A DNA stretch of 64,000 bases from Straminergon stramineum (GCA_963920665.1 OY987263.1:29066547-29130546), one strand, 5' to 3'. Positions 12,701 through 25,499 are shown, numbered from the stretch's first letter. Program-made: numbers and translations. Notes: a model not told the origin generated them from the sequence alone.

Positions 12701-12879
12701 GTGGATGGTAATGGGTGGTTCTACTATAGTGACAAAAAGGAAGAGGAAACTCTAAGAAGCAAAACTCACATTAGAAGAGAATGAGCTATTGTGGAAGACT
12801 GCGAGTTCCCACAAGTTCTCGGATTGTAGGAACTTGGCCACAGCAACTTGCTGACGTGGTTCGGCGATAACCACGTTAG

Positions 12880-12968
12880 ATAATAATAAAAAAAATAGTT
12901 TTTTAATAGTTTTTTGATTTTTTAATTTTTTAATAGTTTTTTAATTTTTTAATTTTTTAATAGTTTTA
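12880..12968. repeat. AT-rich minisatellite (TTTTTTAATAGT units)
   Basis: Imperfect tandem copies of units made from aatagttttttaattttttaa fill this stretch. It carries no coding information. Confidence 0.8.
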
Positions 12969-13340
12969 AATTCTGGCTAGCCATGGTTGGTTCCTAACCT
13001 AGGAAACTAGCCTGAAATGGCCCTCTAAGGTAGCTAAATTCCATCTAATGAAACAATCAAGGGAAATCAATGCAATTGATCTGAATTTTGAAGGAGAAGA
13101 GAAAAAAAGAGATGGTCAACATTCCTTAAGAAAAGACAAACTATTCTTAGTATCCAACAAGAGCAACAAGCAACCAAAGAAATCGTTGAAAACTTTTCAA
13201 TTAGAAAAATCTACTATGAAGAAATACTTCAAATTCTTTTTATATATTTCAAATTTTCCATTAATGTACATTTTGAAATCTTACAAATAAAACAGTTCAA
13301 AATCTTCTAGTTGTATATTTTCTACAAATAATACCATGAG

Positions 13341-14117
13341 AGCATCTACACCACAACCGCATTAGACCGGGGAGCCTAGAGGGGTTATGGTGTGCAAGTT
13401 TGAAGTATTTGGTCTCACAGCTTTTCTTGTGCCTTTCGGCAGACACGCTAGAAAAGAGTGCCAAGGAGAGCATTTAATTGAAGGATGGTTTCTTTTCTTA
13501 AAAATCTAACTATAATAAAATAAATTGTCAATGCATCAAGAGTATTGATTTTATCATCAACCCCACAATGTTCCAATTAATAGCAATTTCAAATGAATTT
13601 GAATTTTCTTGTGAAAAGGGAAGCTCTCTATAAACACATGGGGTGGTAGGAGATAAGACAACCCATAAGGGATATGTAAATTAGAGTTAGTAGGAGTTTC
13701 AACCACTCGTGTGTTTATAGAGAACTTCCCATCTCGATTGAAAATTCAAATTCATATGTAAAAATTCTCATCATAATTCATTTAACACAAATAAAGGAAA
13801 CTTTATTGTAGTGCAAAATGTAATTTTCTTGAGTTTTTATGACATCAATAAAGGGAACTTCACTACATTATCAAATGACTTTGAGCCCATTTGGGGGCTA
13901 GTTAGGGGTTGGTACCTTGAAGACGGGGCCGAAATTCAATGCAGACCTCTTGGCGTAACATGCCGAAGTCACACTACTTGACCATGGCCTCTTGAAATTT
14001 CAACATGGCCCATGGGTTTGTTTCACTTGGTGCACTTGCCATGGGGAAGAAAATCAACTTGAGCGCACCTAGTGAGTGAGTTGAGTCTGTTTAGCAAGAT
14101 GGCGTATAGATGCTCTT
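13341..14117. mobile_element. TIR element with GAGCATCTA ends
   Basis: The left end reads gagcatctacacc (from 13341) and the right end reads ggcgtatagatgctc (to 14117). The ends are inverted over about 13 bp. The ends are GC-richer than the surroundings. The interior holds a separate hairpin: 13593-13640 pairs with 13709-13756, sharing ctctataaacaca. GAGCATCT ends are common among plant MITEs. I could not identify a target duplication, so the superfamily is uncertain. Confidence 0.5.
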
Positions 14118-14952
14118 ATTAGTGGTAGTACCGCCATTAATATCAATAGTAATCATGGATCCATGATTCATGACTACTTGTAGTAGCACATTTTTAAAAT
14201 AAGGGTAGACACAAAGATCATTCAAATGACTAAAATTAGTCAAAATATTGAAATGCTTTGACTACAAGGATTGTAAAATATATTGCTAGCTACAAAGTTG
14301 GTAGTCAAAAATATTAATAATGGACTAAATGTAGTAGGTGATTATGGAATTGTCATTGAAATAAGTAAGACAATAGGTCTTTTGACTATGTCTAGGTGAA
14401 CTTGGTGCCAATTTTTTTTATTATATCTAGTAATGGTAAACAACACTATTATCACTATCCGCAGTGAAAACAATGCGACTTCTAATAGTTAGAAATGGCT
14501 AAAAGCTAAGTTGGAGACTAGTCTAAGGTGAAGGCACTCATAACCAATCAAATAAGGAATTTTGGACTTGATTTGGAATAGTGCAAGGGTGAAGCAAATA
14601 TTTTAGAGGTGCAACAACAAGAACGATGGAGATTGCAAAAACTTTGGTAATTTTATCACTTGAAGTAAAATTACTATGAATTTTGAAAGCCAAAAGTTGG
14701 TTTGGATTCATGTCCAATGTTTAGAGTCTTTTAAAACCACTCATTTACAATCACTCAAGGTGAAGGACATGTGTCATGGGACTTTGGTACCTAGACATAT
14801 CATGGCATGTTAGCATATAAGATGAGGGACATGTATCATTTTTTGAAAAACGGAAATGAGTCCCAACCTTTATTGCATTTGAGACACCCTATTGATTGCA
14901 AATGGGGCACCAATTAGTAATGGGTGCCTTTACCTTAGGTCCCCAAAATGTT
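14118..14952. other. Intergenic DNA
   Basis: No gene was recognised. The stretch contains several tagtagt/actact motifs and an imperfect palindrome near 14165-14190, possibly old subterminal DNA of the neighbouring element. Confidence 0.35.
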
Positions 14953-16763
14953 CACTAGTAGAAAACATGCCATATCTAACCAACAAAAAAATGAATAATT
15001 GACCTATATGACTATTTTGCGACAAGAATGTAAATGAGCTCACAAGTCACAATGTAACATGTACAAATTTGTAGTTGTAATTTAGTCATATAGACAACTA
15101 GTAGATGTTGAATCAATGATCAAAAAGCAAAAGGGCTACTTACATCAATGCATTATCATCCCTACAACATTGGATTTTTTGATGTGGACTTGTAGGACTA
15201 GCATGGATTGTTCACAATCATAGTATAGTTGTAAAATAATACAATCGAGGATCTTGTATGATTGGCTAGCAACTACTATACAACTATATTGTAGACTAGT
15301 TGCAAAGTAGTTTGTAGATTGTCAATGAAAAGTTGAAGATTAGTCATTATCAGTTGTAGAATAGTTAAAGAGCAATTATGAAGGCGTTGAGATAGCACAA
15401 CTACCAATTTAGGGTTAAAACCCTAATGAAATCCTAGTTACATCCCTTTTGACGGTGTTGCTTCTAAATGCATCTAAATAGGGCAACACCTATTCTCTTA
15501 TCTCTTTTTTTTGCCTCTTGTTGCTTCTTGTTGCTTCTTGTTGCTTCTTGTTGCATCTTTCTTTTTCATTGTGGTGTTTGATTTCTTGTTGCTTGTTGCT
15601 TCTTGTTGCCACTTTCTTGCCTCTTTTTCTTCCAATATACTTTTGTCATTCTTTCTCATTATTTATTGTGATTTTCATAGTCATATTGGTCTCTTCATGT
15701 TGTTCTTTGCTACTACAAGGTTGGATATTTTTCATCTTTAGGTATAACTTCCATTCAACTTCTTCAATTTCATTAATGATACCACTCTTTTTTGGAGTCC
15801 CAAAGTTGAAGTTGAGACATTATAAGTCACTTAACTTACCTAGAAAACTATTTTTACATTTGTATTGCAATAAGTTTCTAACCTTAGAAGAGTATTCATT
15901 TTTCATTGGTGATTGGGTGCATCTAGTTTCTATAGAACAAGGTTTAGAAGGTGGTTGTTGGGACAATAAAGAAGAAGGTTATTAGTTAGAATTGTTGTGT
16001 GTTAGAAAGTCATTGAATGGCTAATTTTTTGACAAATGAACCTCCAACTTCAACTTCATAGATTTGAATTTCGAACTATATAGAGTGCTTGTTTGACTAA
16101 GTCATGATTGTAATGTAGTTTTGATTTAGTTGTATGCAATAATTTGTCTAATAAACATACTTGTTATTGAACAAACCTAGAACAAACCTATATTTGGACT
16201 ACAACTTGAAAAGCACATAATAAAATATAGGAACAACTATTGTATGGTTGTTCTCTATGAAAAGGATTTAGTCTATTAGAAATGAACTAATTAGCAACTT
16301 CAAGACAAATGTTTTGCAACTACATTGCAACGACATACAAAAAAGTGACCTTTGGGCATTGGTGTAAATAACAAATTTAAAAAAAATAAAAAAATAGTAG
16401 CTAAATTTTTTATTGAAGATCCTCTATCAATTTGACACATGGCATAATTGTATAAATGGGCTCCTCTCACAATTGTATTGCAATTGACAAGTAGTTGGTA
16501 ACTTTGGGCACAAATAAAATTTTGTTTGCCATGATGAAGGGCAAATTAACCTTCAAAGTTGTAATGAGACTTACTAACTCATTTGACATGAACATGTTAG
16601 CATCCACATGTGCACCTCACATTGATGAACTTCCAAGTCAACAAAGTGATGAAAAACAACCCATATGTCCTTTAGAATTGCAATGTCCTAAATGATAGGT
16701 TCACAATGAATAGACCCCCAAAGAACAATGTTACAAGTTGTTTATTGCCCATTTCTACTAGTG
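14953..16763. mobile_element. Non-autonomous CACTA-type transposon with GTT target duplication
   Basis: The 12-bp perfect terminal inverted repeat CACTAGTAGAAA starts at 14953 and its complement ends at 16763. The 3 bp on each side are both GTT, the duplication length expected of the CACTA (En/Spm) superfamily. Many short direct and inverted copies of acaacta/tagttgt (about 15.0-15.4 kb and 16.3-16.5 kb) look like the subterminal repeats to which a CACTA transposase binds. No transposase is encoded. The open frames at 15.5-16.0 kb begin in a TTGTTGCTTC microsatellite (15512-15560). Confidence 0.85.
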
Positions 16764-18415
16764 GTTATTAGGAATGTGCAATAGGGAACCAAATGTGTCA
16801 AATATACTTGTCACATTTATCCAAGGTGATTGGTTTCAAATCACTAACTATACTACTACTCAACCTTGTCTTGTGTGCCCATCAATGGTCATAAACCCCA
16901 ATCACATTTGTCATTTTTCTGTCTAGTGAGAGTTCATTGTTGGATAAGCACCATATTAAACAAACTATTATACCACTAAGTCCACTTCTACTTTCTACAA
17001 TTCAAATTTACAAAAATAACAATATTTTGTAAACAAATATTGAATTTTTTTTCAAGAAAGTAGTATGGTATTCAAAAGATTAAAGACAAGCTTTGTGGTG
17101 AGTTTTACTTTACATAGTGAAGCATTATGTTTTTAGCCCAATTTAGCCTTTTAAATAAGTTTCAATTTATATTTCTATTATTTGAAACTACATGATTTTG
17201 AATGTTGTAATCTAAATTAATTAGTTTTATATAACTTTGGAGTCTTCTCAAAGCAATGAAGTTGTTGGATGGAATGCATTACAAATTAGTCTAGTTTCCC
17301 CGGATGTATATATAATTCAAGGCAATGTTGAACCCAATTGAATCTCCACCTTTGAACACTTTAATTTGTAGTTTGAAAGAAGGACAAATCTTCTAAATGA
17401 CATGTTGATGGAGCATTTCAAGGGGGTGGATTTAATATTATTATAGTATAGAAAAGGGAAATAGAAAATGCCAAAAAATAGATACTTTGATACTTCATTT
17501 TTAGAAAATAGTAAAAAAAATCAATAAAAATTGGCCATTTTTCCTAACTAGAAGGTGCTGTTTTCAACCATTTGCATCTTTAGGAAAAAAATTGTGTTCT
17601 TTCCAATTGCACAAAGGTAGTATACTTTGGAAGTTGGACATTTTTCTATTTTTAGAAAATCTCTTCATGATATTTTGTAACTTTAGTAGAAGTCCTCCTC
17701 TACCAAGTTTGACCTTTAAATTTGTATTTTTGGATTGAAAATTGTACTACCCCCCCATTGGCAAAAATAGACATCCAATCGGGGGCTTTTTTAAAATAGT
17801 AATATAGATTTTAAGAGATGGAAAATATATTCAAGGTCTACGAATACCACATGTACCTTCCTTTCAAATTTCATATAAAACTAACATATGACGCAAAAGT
17901 TATGAGCAAAAAATACCCTTTCAAAGCCAATTGCAAGAGGACAAAAAAATTGGAAAAGTATTTCTTGCAATGGCTTGTTGATTTGGCCCCTTCCAAAATT
18001 CGGACTTGGGCCCTCTTTTTCATCTCTACGACTCTGTGGTTGTCAAACCCATGTCAAGAAATGTCCCATTCATTTTCTAGGAGGATTACTTCCCAGAACC
18101 TCTTCATGGCATGCAAAATCCGTGTAATTGGTGATTACAAATTCTTCATTCATTAATCACATATTTAATCCACTTCTAGATGGATGTTTACGTTGGTCAA
18201 TCTCCTCATTGTCATGAATTCTAAAAAAAAAAAAAGCATTCCTCGTTGGGCTTTGCCATCCTCATCAATTTATTTTTTTCAAAATTCCCTCTACCTTGGT
18301 GATTGCCCTATACAAATTCACTCTAGTCTTGATCTCCTTGAACTCTCAATTTGCACCCATGTTCATGAATGACTATATATATGATACATCACTATTCTTG
18401 AGTTGAAACGGACAC
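16764..18415. other. AT-rich intergenic DNA
   Basis: No gene recognised. A 112-codon frame at 17818-18156 has AT-driven composition and no motif or splice context, so I do not call it. One poly-C and several poly-A/T runs are present. Confidence 0.4.
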
Positions 18416-18555
18416 AAGGTAGACACACCCATTCTTGTCCTTGTACCCCATTCTATCATCATGTACCACTAGTGCACATTTTCTTTCAATAATGTATTCC
18501 ATTGGTACATGATGATGGAATGGGGTACATGGACGGGAATGGGTGCATCTACCTT
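18416..18555. mobile_element. Miniature hairpin element (AAGGTAGA ends)
   Basis: The arm from 18416 (aaggtagacacacccattc) is complementary to the arm ending at 18555 (gaatgggtgcatctacctt). Pairing continues inward through gtaccccattc and atcatcatgtacca, about 53 bp per arm with few mismatches. The whole unit is 140 bp. It is a MITE or foldback element and is non-coding. Confidence 0.75.
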
Positions 18556-18779
18556 ATCATGTCACATAACTTTGGGTTGTTTTGGGTTCATTAATTCTTG
18601 TTTTTTTAGTGTTCCAACAATGTCCTTCTTGTGTATGTAAAGGATAGAAGCTCATCCTTTATGGGGTGATTTCTAGATGGTGGAAATAAGCTACTATCAT
18701 AGAAAGGTGGACATATATAAGGCAAACCACCCATGACAAACACCCAGGGAATGATCTTACCCATTATAGTCTAATATCA

Positions 18780-19050
18780 ACCAATGACAAACTGTTTTTA
18801 ATAAATGAGATTTGGGCAACATTAGGTTGAATTAGTGGCCACAATTGAATCAATGTCTTGGATGATGGTGATGGAGTGATGAGTGACTACAATAAGAACT
18901 TCTACCTTTTTAGTGTAAATCCATCCCATGAAGTGACTTTTGTAGGCCTTCTTATTCTAGCTATGTTTGAGATTATTGTGGCTATGTTAGAAAATATTTT
19001 AATTGCTTTAAGTGAGGAAGATGACTATTATGGATACACTTTTTGTTGAT
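18780..19050 (+). repeat. Dispersed repeat I, copy 2
   Basis: This stretch (ttaggttgaattagtggcc, caatgtcttgga, gatggtgatggagtgat, ttagtgt, gaagtgacttt) matches 61380-61560 as a reverse complement and 2340-2510 in the same direction. A 63-codon frame at 18858-19049 falls inside it but is not conserved in the other copies, so I treat the repeat as non-coding. Confidence 0.65.
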
Positions 19051-19319
19051 TTGGACCAATTGGGCAACACACTTCCTATTTCTCACATTTATCTCTATAT
19101 GAAGGGTTTTTTTTTCATTTTTTTCTTCTAAGTTCAACAATGCCAAACATTTGCAACCAGTCATTCTACCTGTCATAGGTTGGTTTACCTTGCTCGAGGG
19201 ATATCCCATAGTGGAAGAGACATATTGGAAAAGATGGGTAAAGCCAATAAAATTTCCATATTTAAAAAAATATATATAATTAAAAAAAATTTAAATTCAT
19301 CCACATTCACTCCAACTGA

Positions 19320-19568
19320 TTGCTTGGCCAACTTATCACCATCTCATCACCCTCCCTTCCAGTTCCCCGGACTTGCACGCAGCAGGGTTTAGGGCCCCGG
19401 AACTGAATTCCCCCTTCCCGAGGCACCTCAGCCTTCGTCTTCTTCTGTCCTTCTTCGTGAATTCGGATTAATCATATTCCGGGGATAATTGATGGTTTGG
19501 AATTTCAACTGTTTCTTCCAGGTTTTTCAATTTTGAAGAAACCCACTAGCTTGCGATAACTCAAAGCT
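19320..19568 (+). promoter_or_regulatory. CLPR4 5' region with telo-box-like motif
   Basis: Composition changes sharply from AT-rich to balanced about 200 bp before the CLPR4 start. A GGGTTTAGGG motif lies at about 19385-19394, similar to the telo-box found upstream of many plant housekeeping and plastid genes. A second TAGGGTTT lies in the second intron at 20114-20121. No convincing TATA box was seen. The transcription start is not determined. Confidence 0.4.
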
Positions 19569-22381
19569 ATGGCGCTGCTGGACAGCGGCACTCTGCGAGG
19601 GCTATGGCAACAAACGCCCAAACTCAACGCGCGCTCTCCGTCGCGACGGTTGTTACCACGAGCTGTGCCCGCGAGGGTGACCATGATGGGGATGGGCTTG
19701 AAGCATCCCCACTCTCCGAATGATCCTTTCCTTACGAAGCTTGCGGCTGCGGCGTCCACGGAGTTGGGCAAGGCGCAATTGGCTGGCGCTTCTGGAGTTT
19801 CGGATGGACCCCCATTGCTGGACATTCTCACGAATCCCACCATGATGGCTGCACCAGCTCAGGTTGGTAGGGTTTTGAATTTCTTTGGTTTTGTGAAAGT
19901 GTGTTAAGCGAATGGTTGTGTTTCTAATTACTTCGGTGGGGTTGAACAGGTTGAGAGGTCGTCTGGATATAACGAACACCGGCCACGACGACCACCGCCG
20001 GATCTTCCCTCCTTGCTTTTGAATAGCCGAATTGTGTACATTGGAATGCCGGTACGTACTTTCGATACCCTAATTGGATGTGGGTTTTTGATGGGTAGCG
20101 TGAATTTGAGATTTAGGGTTTACTATTGCAGCAACCTCTCCATCAGTGGTTGACTAGGAGGATTTAAAGGAGGAAATTGATGAGGGATGTCCAAATTTGG
20201 GGAAATGAGAGGTAGTTTTGAATTTTCTGATGTTTCGAAAGCCTAATGTGGGGTTGTGTTTGGAACAGCTTGTGCCAGCAGTCACCGAGCTAGTGATTGC
20301 GGAGTTGCTTTACTTGCAGTATGCGGACCCTCGGCAGCCTATTTATGTTTATATTAATTCCACTGGAACGTCGCGTGCCGATGGTGAAACGGTATTGCAG
20401 CTGCTCTCTTGATAGAAGGGGTTACTCTTGTATTTGTGATGATTACAGAATCTGCGGTGTATTGGATTAGTTGTGTGCATCTCTGCATTGGCTGGTAGTG
20501 CATGCCTAATAGGTATACCGTATTTTGTATTGGTTTTGTGCTCAAGCTTAGGTTACTGGCTTGTTGTTGCCATTTGAGCTCTCCTCGCTGAGAGTGTGTG
20601 TTGCTGTACAGGTTGGCTTGGAGACGGAGGGTTTTGCAATATATGATACCTTTATGAACGTTAGAAATCAGGTAAAATATGGTTTATGAGGAGCTGTTAA
20701 TTTTGCTTCTAAGGTCGGGACCCATTTCCGTGGCTTGCACCTGTTTGGACGGGTTTATATCAGTAGAATGGAATTTCTCTTTGTGGGTTTATCCCCATTT
20801 TCGTGAAGTTTTCAACGAGCTAAAATACGTATTATTTGGATAGTGTATGAATAAGTTATGAATTGTGGAAATCTGAAGTAGCAGAGTCCCAACAACCTTA
20901 GAATGATGAGTTTGCATCTACGATGTTTCTTATGCAAACATCTTTGACTGTGGCAGAACCTAGAAATATCTCGTTTTCTTTGAACTCACGTGTTTGGATG
21001 GCACTTAGAATTGTGAACGGGTGACTTTTCAACCCAAGAGAGAGGGAACCCCACGCGGGCCTACGGTCATTACGAGTTGCAGACTTACAAAATTGTGTCT
21101 TTGGCAGATTCAAACTGTAGCAGTTGGTGCCGCTATTGGACAAGCTTGTTTGCTTTTGGCATCAGGGGACAAGGGTATGCGTTACATGATGCCTCATGCT
21201 ACAGGTACGTTTATATGTTTTGAGCTCACCATTGTAGAGCTCACATTCGGATACAAATATTTTCGAATAGTAGAAGAATGATATCTCGCTATTATCATGG
21301 CTTGTGTGGTTAGAGAAGGAAGCTTGCACATCTGGATGTCAGTCTCTTTCGTATGATCTAATCCTTCGCATTCAGTTTGCTTGTAAAGCTCTATTTGGGG
21401 GTTTAATTGCAGTGTCAATTGCATATATCACAGGTTGGGATTTTAAATCATTTATTACATTGGAGTCTGTGCAGCTATGATCCAGCAACCTAGATTACCC
21501 TCAACAGGCCAGATGTCCGCCATTGACGTTCAAATTAGGGCTAACGAGGTTCTCTCTCTCTTTTATTATACCCTTATTTTGTATTTGACTCAGCATGTGA
21601 AATTCCCATTGATGGTGCAAGTTGTACGGGTTCGTCTATTTGTTTTTGGAATGCATCGTTCTAGGATTCGTTCTTCTAATTTCCATATATTGTGGTTCCT
21701 GGTTTGCAGCTGATTAATAACAGGGACACACTTGTTGAGTTACTGGCCAAGCATACTGGCAATGTAAAAATTCTCACCCACACCCAGCCCACTTTAGTCT
21801 TTCGTGCCTAAAACAAAATTTCATTTAAAGTGGCACCTGAAGTTACTGCAATAAAACTGAGTTCTAGGGTATTGCAACAAACTTGAGAGGGTGAGTGTTG
21901 TGCTTTCTAAAGTAAGGTTGATCTATTTAATGTTCACAATTTGCTCACTAATGATTTACATGGTTTGCAGCCTGTCGAGAAGGTTGCCAAAGTGATGGAG
22001 AGGCCTTTCTACATGAATCCTAAAAAAGCCGTGGACTTTGGTGTTGCTGACAAGGTTTGTGTCCTTTTCTATATCATAGTAGTGTCAGTCAATATTTCTG
22101 GAGATATTTCAGAAACATTCTCTTCAGTATTTTGCGAAGCGGTTGGAGGCTTTATTTTTGAGTGTCTGGTGGTAATATCTCGATGCTTCTTATTCGAGTT
22201 TATTGAACTATATTATGTCACCCAATTGTTTTTTCACTTCCTGTGGAAATTCGCGGTGTTACAGATATTGTGGCGAGGTCAGGAAGCTATGGCGGAGACG
22301 ATGAAGGCTGAGGAATGGGACAAGGGTGCAGGCATCCGTGTGGTGGAGCGTCCTTCATCGTATGGAGGTGGTGACTCGTGA
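19569..22381 (+). CDS. CLPR4: ClpR4, non-proteolytic subunit of the chloroplast Clp protease core
   Basis: Nine exons: 19569-19862, 19950-20051, 20269-20391, 20612-20671, 21108-21204, 21475-21548, 21710-21763, 21971-22054, 22265-22381. They join in frame into 334 residues with GT-AG introns throughout. The first ~95 residues are basic and Ser/Ala-rich, consistent with a plastid transit peptide. The ClpP fold follows: PPPDLPSLLL, RIVYIGMPLVPAVTELV, PIYVYINSTGT, GAAIGQACLLLASG, MMPHATAMIQQPR, and a C-terminal ILWRGQE segment characteristic of ClpR4. The protease triad is lost: Gly replaces the Ser (GQAC region), Gln replaces the His (MIQQP), and Pro replaces the Asp (MERPFY). This fits a structural subunit of the stromal ClpPR tetradecamer that degrades plastid proteins. 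The ATG at 19569 is the first in the exon and gives the transit peptide. Confidence 0.95.
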
Positions 22382-24157
22382 GCTTAGACGATTACGGACT
22401 CTAGTTCGTTTTAGGTGTAGGAACACAAAACTTGAGTGTCATCTTGTGTATGAATACAGTGCTAATCAATCTTAATTTCCGGTTTGGCCGCCAGATTGGG
22501 GGTTCACTTTTCTTACATCCCGTCTAGTAATTTCTTATACATATGTGACGTGCTTGTTGAGTGAATCGCTATTTGTCTCAAGCATGTACTTCTTCGGTCA
22601 TGATTGATATGAACGTACAGAGCGTGTCTTTGAGGCTGTCAGAACTGGCCTGCTGAAGAATGCGAATTTGAAAGTTGTGTTTCTAAAGTATATGAGGGGC
22701 TAGTACTTCGACGAGAAAAGAACCATTTTGTGTCCAGTTTGGTAACATATTTGCAATTCACGCCACAGGAATTGTATGGTCAAATTACTGTGCAGGAATT
22801 TCGAGGTCTGGTACACTATATTTGAATGTGAATCTAAACTACTGTTTATGATAATTCATCTCAGAACAGTTATAAGTACTGTAGAAACAATTTAGTGTAA
22901 AAAGGTAAGTCTGTAAATTGAATGGAATGGTGACTTGGTGAGAAAATCGTGCAAGGGGCATGGACTAAGGTAGCAACATCCAAAGCCACCCTTTCCTAAG
23001 AGTGATCCCTATTTAAACCTTGGCTACTGTAGACTAGCATGACCACAGCTATGATGGCCCAATGGCCCAACCCATGTTATCAAATTCATTATAAAATTTG
23101 AAGAGAAAAATAATATTGAAATTCATTTTTTTCTTCTCTTGCAGGTTCAAAGTACACAAAAGAAAGTATGTTAAAAACTCTTTTCATGAGAACTGCAAAC
23201 ACCTGCATTTCCCCCACTATGATTCATGTTACATCCTCCAATTTGCTGGTTTCCTAGTTTTTGTAATTTTTCATGATGAAGTACTTCGGAATTCAGCTCT
23301 GTAAGTTGGACTTATGTTTAAAGTGGAGTGAGGTGGTTGCCACAATTATGACAACCCCTTATCCATGTTCCACCTACAGTGATGGAGTTAGTTTTACATT
23401 AGTGGTGGAGGAAGACATAACTTTCACCGATGGGGAGGAGGCTTTGCATAGACAAAACTGCATATTAGGGGAGTTTGAGGAGTCGAAAGTGCGAGCTGCT
23501 TGTTTGGTAGATGAACTAAAACTGACTCAAGTTCTTATGTAAAGTGGATGCACACTTTCAAATCAACACTCTCTGAAAGACTGTAAATTATCGAAAGTAG
23601 GCACGGAAGTACTTATACCTTAGACGTGGTTGCGAATATCACAGGAGCTCATATTGAATCCCAGGTGTGAAAAATGTACATCTTCGGTACATGGTCTCAG
23701 AACTGGTTGTGCGACCATCTACCCAGGGTGTACAGTCCACATACTGAGGATTCAAAATGTGCAGCATGTGAGCATAACATGTACGCCTTCAGCACATTTC
23801 AAATGAACCGATCACCAGACGATTGCATGGCAAGACACTTGGAACTAGCAATTCTGCATGTAACCACGTACAAATGCCATCCACCTCAACTCAATTGCTT
23901 TGAACATTTTAGCAGGACCACACGCACATCACGTACATGCTAAAAGCACTGTTCCAAGTGTAATAAATCCAGAGACGCTGCCAAGGCCTCGGTGGAGCAC
24001 TTCGCTACCCGCCCTTTCCTTACAACACTTTCACTTTTGCCAGTTGAATCTTTGGCGACTTGGCGACTTCCCATGCAACCACGCTCCTGGTTCCAATTAG
24101 CAATCAGACACACACGTACCCACAAGCCTGGTGGACATGCAGGCCCGAACCAAATCG
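22382..24157. other. CLPR4 3' region and ELIP upstream region
   Basis: The first few hundred bases are the presumed CLPR4 3' UTR. Short open frames at 23098-23304, 23273-23542 and 23674-23943 have no recognisable domain or splice context and are not called. Closer to the ELIP gene, ACGT cores occur at 23866-23869, 23931-23934 and 24114-24117, the core of G-box/ABRE-like plant light and stress elements. Their role here is inferred only. Confidence 0.4.
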
Positions 24158-24165
24158 TATAAATA
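24158..24165 (+). promoter_or_regulatory. TATA box of the ELIP gene
   Basis: TATAAATA occurs 154 bp upstream of the ELIP start codon. It leaves room for a transcription start near 24190 and a leader of roughly 130 bases rich in CT and A. Three ACGT cores lie upstream, in keeping with the light- or stress-inducible expression usual for ELIPs. Confidence 0.7.
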
Positions 24166-24318
24166 CCAGACCCCAACTTCATCCTCTAAACAACATTCAC
24201 TCTTTCAATTCAAACCCTTATCTCACATTCGATATCTCATCTTCAATTTCAAACCTTGAAAACGCGTTCCAGACTTGAGTGAAGTCGTTTCGAATCTAGT
24301 TTCCGGGAGTTTTACACA

Positions 24319-25499
24319 ATGGCAGCCTCTACTATGATGTTGCAGACTAGTGGTCTTGGTTTCAGAACTGGACTGAGCTCCAAGTTCCAGGCTTTGGGAA
24401 CTGGTTCCCCTTCTTTGGCAACGTTTCGGAGGCGCCAGCAGATGATTAGCTGCGAGGCGGGGAACAACGGCACTCCGGGCGGGTTGAAGGAGGCGGTGGA
24501 CCAGGCTACGAAGAAGACTATCACGAGAGAAGATATTCTGCGTAACCAGGAAAACAATGACTCGGAGAAGAAGTCGGTCTTGGGGACGGAGCCCAGTGCT
24601 TCCGGGTCGTTTTACCCGCGCCCGGAGATTGAGAGGAGGCCGGAGACCGGAGACCTGAGCTTCAGTAGCATATTTGCATTTGATGGTGCTGCACCGGAAA
24701 CCATCAACGGTCGCTTGGTAAGGCCTTGATTTGAACTTATCATTTGTTGGCGTTGGTGTTTTTGTTGTACGCCTCTTGCACGTGTCGCTCAATGGTATCT
24801 CTGTTCTGGCTGCCTATTACGGAGGGTTTGATCGAGATATCCCAAACACCAGTAGCTCCTCTTTTAAGAAATCGTGGTTGTGGACAATATTGCTACCAAG
24901 TTGGAAGGAAGATAGACTACATAAATTTCCAGAATCTGAGCTGCAATGATGTAGTGACGCACGCAAGTTGTGTATGTGAATAAATGTCACTGTTGAGGGT
25001 TACCTTCTTCACTGACAAGCATGTTCGAGTGGTATCGTTGAATTTCGAATGTCTGAGTCTATATGCCTCTTTAGCTGATAAAGATTTCACATTGAGTAGC
25101 AGAATTACGTGTTTCGTTTCTTCGCAGGCTTGACAAGCCCGTGGCAAGTTGGCATTATGGGTTTGGCAGTATGGATTTCATGTTCTGACTTGGCTATGGC
25201 GATGTGCGCAGGCAATGCTGGGCTTGGTGTGGGCGTTCTTCGCCGAGAAGGCCACCGGTTTAACCGTTTTCGAGCAGCTGTACACTCCGGGTCAAACTGG
25301 TCTGGTGTGGTTTGTGGGTGCCGTGCAGCTGTTCACGTACGCGTCTCTCGTCCCCATCGTCAATGGCGAATCTACCGATGCTCGGAGCTTCGGGCCGTTC
25401 ACGGCACAAGCTGAGCGATGGAACGGGCGATTGGCTATGCTTGGATTTTTGTCACTCGTTGTCACGGAGATGTATCGCCACGCTCCTGTCTTCCACTAA
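24319..25499 (+). CDS. Early light-induced protein (ELIP)-like chlorophyll-binding thylakoid protein
   Basis: Two exons, 24319-24717 and 25212-25499, join in phase 0 across a 494-bp intron and give 228 residues. Residues 1 to about 45 are Ser/Thr/Arg-rich and read as a plastid transit peptide. The mature part carries the ELIP pre-helix motif RPEIERRPETGDLSFSS. The first chlorophyll-binding helix is ETINGRLAMLGLVWAFFAE, and the intron falls exactly between NGRL and AMLG. A second hydrophobic segment is TGLVWFVGAVQLFTYASLV, and the third helix is AERWNGRLAMLGFLSLVVTEM. Helices 1 and 3 show the E..NGR.AM pigment-binding signature of the LHC superfamily. ELIPs bind chlorophyll transiently and protect thylakoids under light stress. 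The start ATG is the first after the TATA box. Confidence 0.93.

Noticed and set aside
15511..15985. Overlapping Leu/Cys/Val-rich open frames suggesting a membrane protein
   Set aside because: They start in a TTGTTGCTTC microsatellite inside a CACTA-type element; the hydrophobic sequence is produced by the repeat.
23273..23542. 89-codon frame between CLPR4 and ELIP
   Set aside because: Not recognised, no splice partners, no upstream promoter; kept only as unassigned intergenic sequence.
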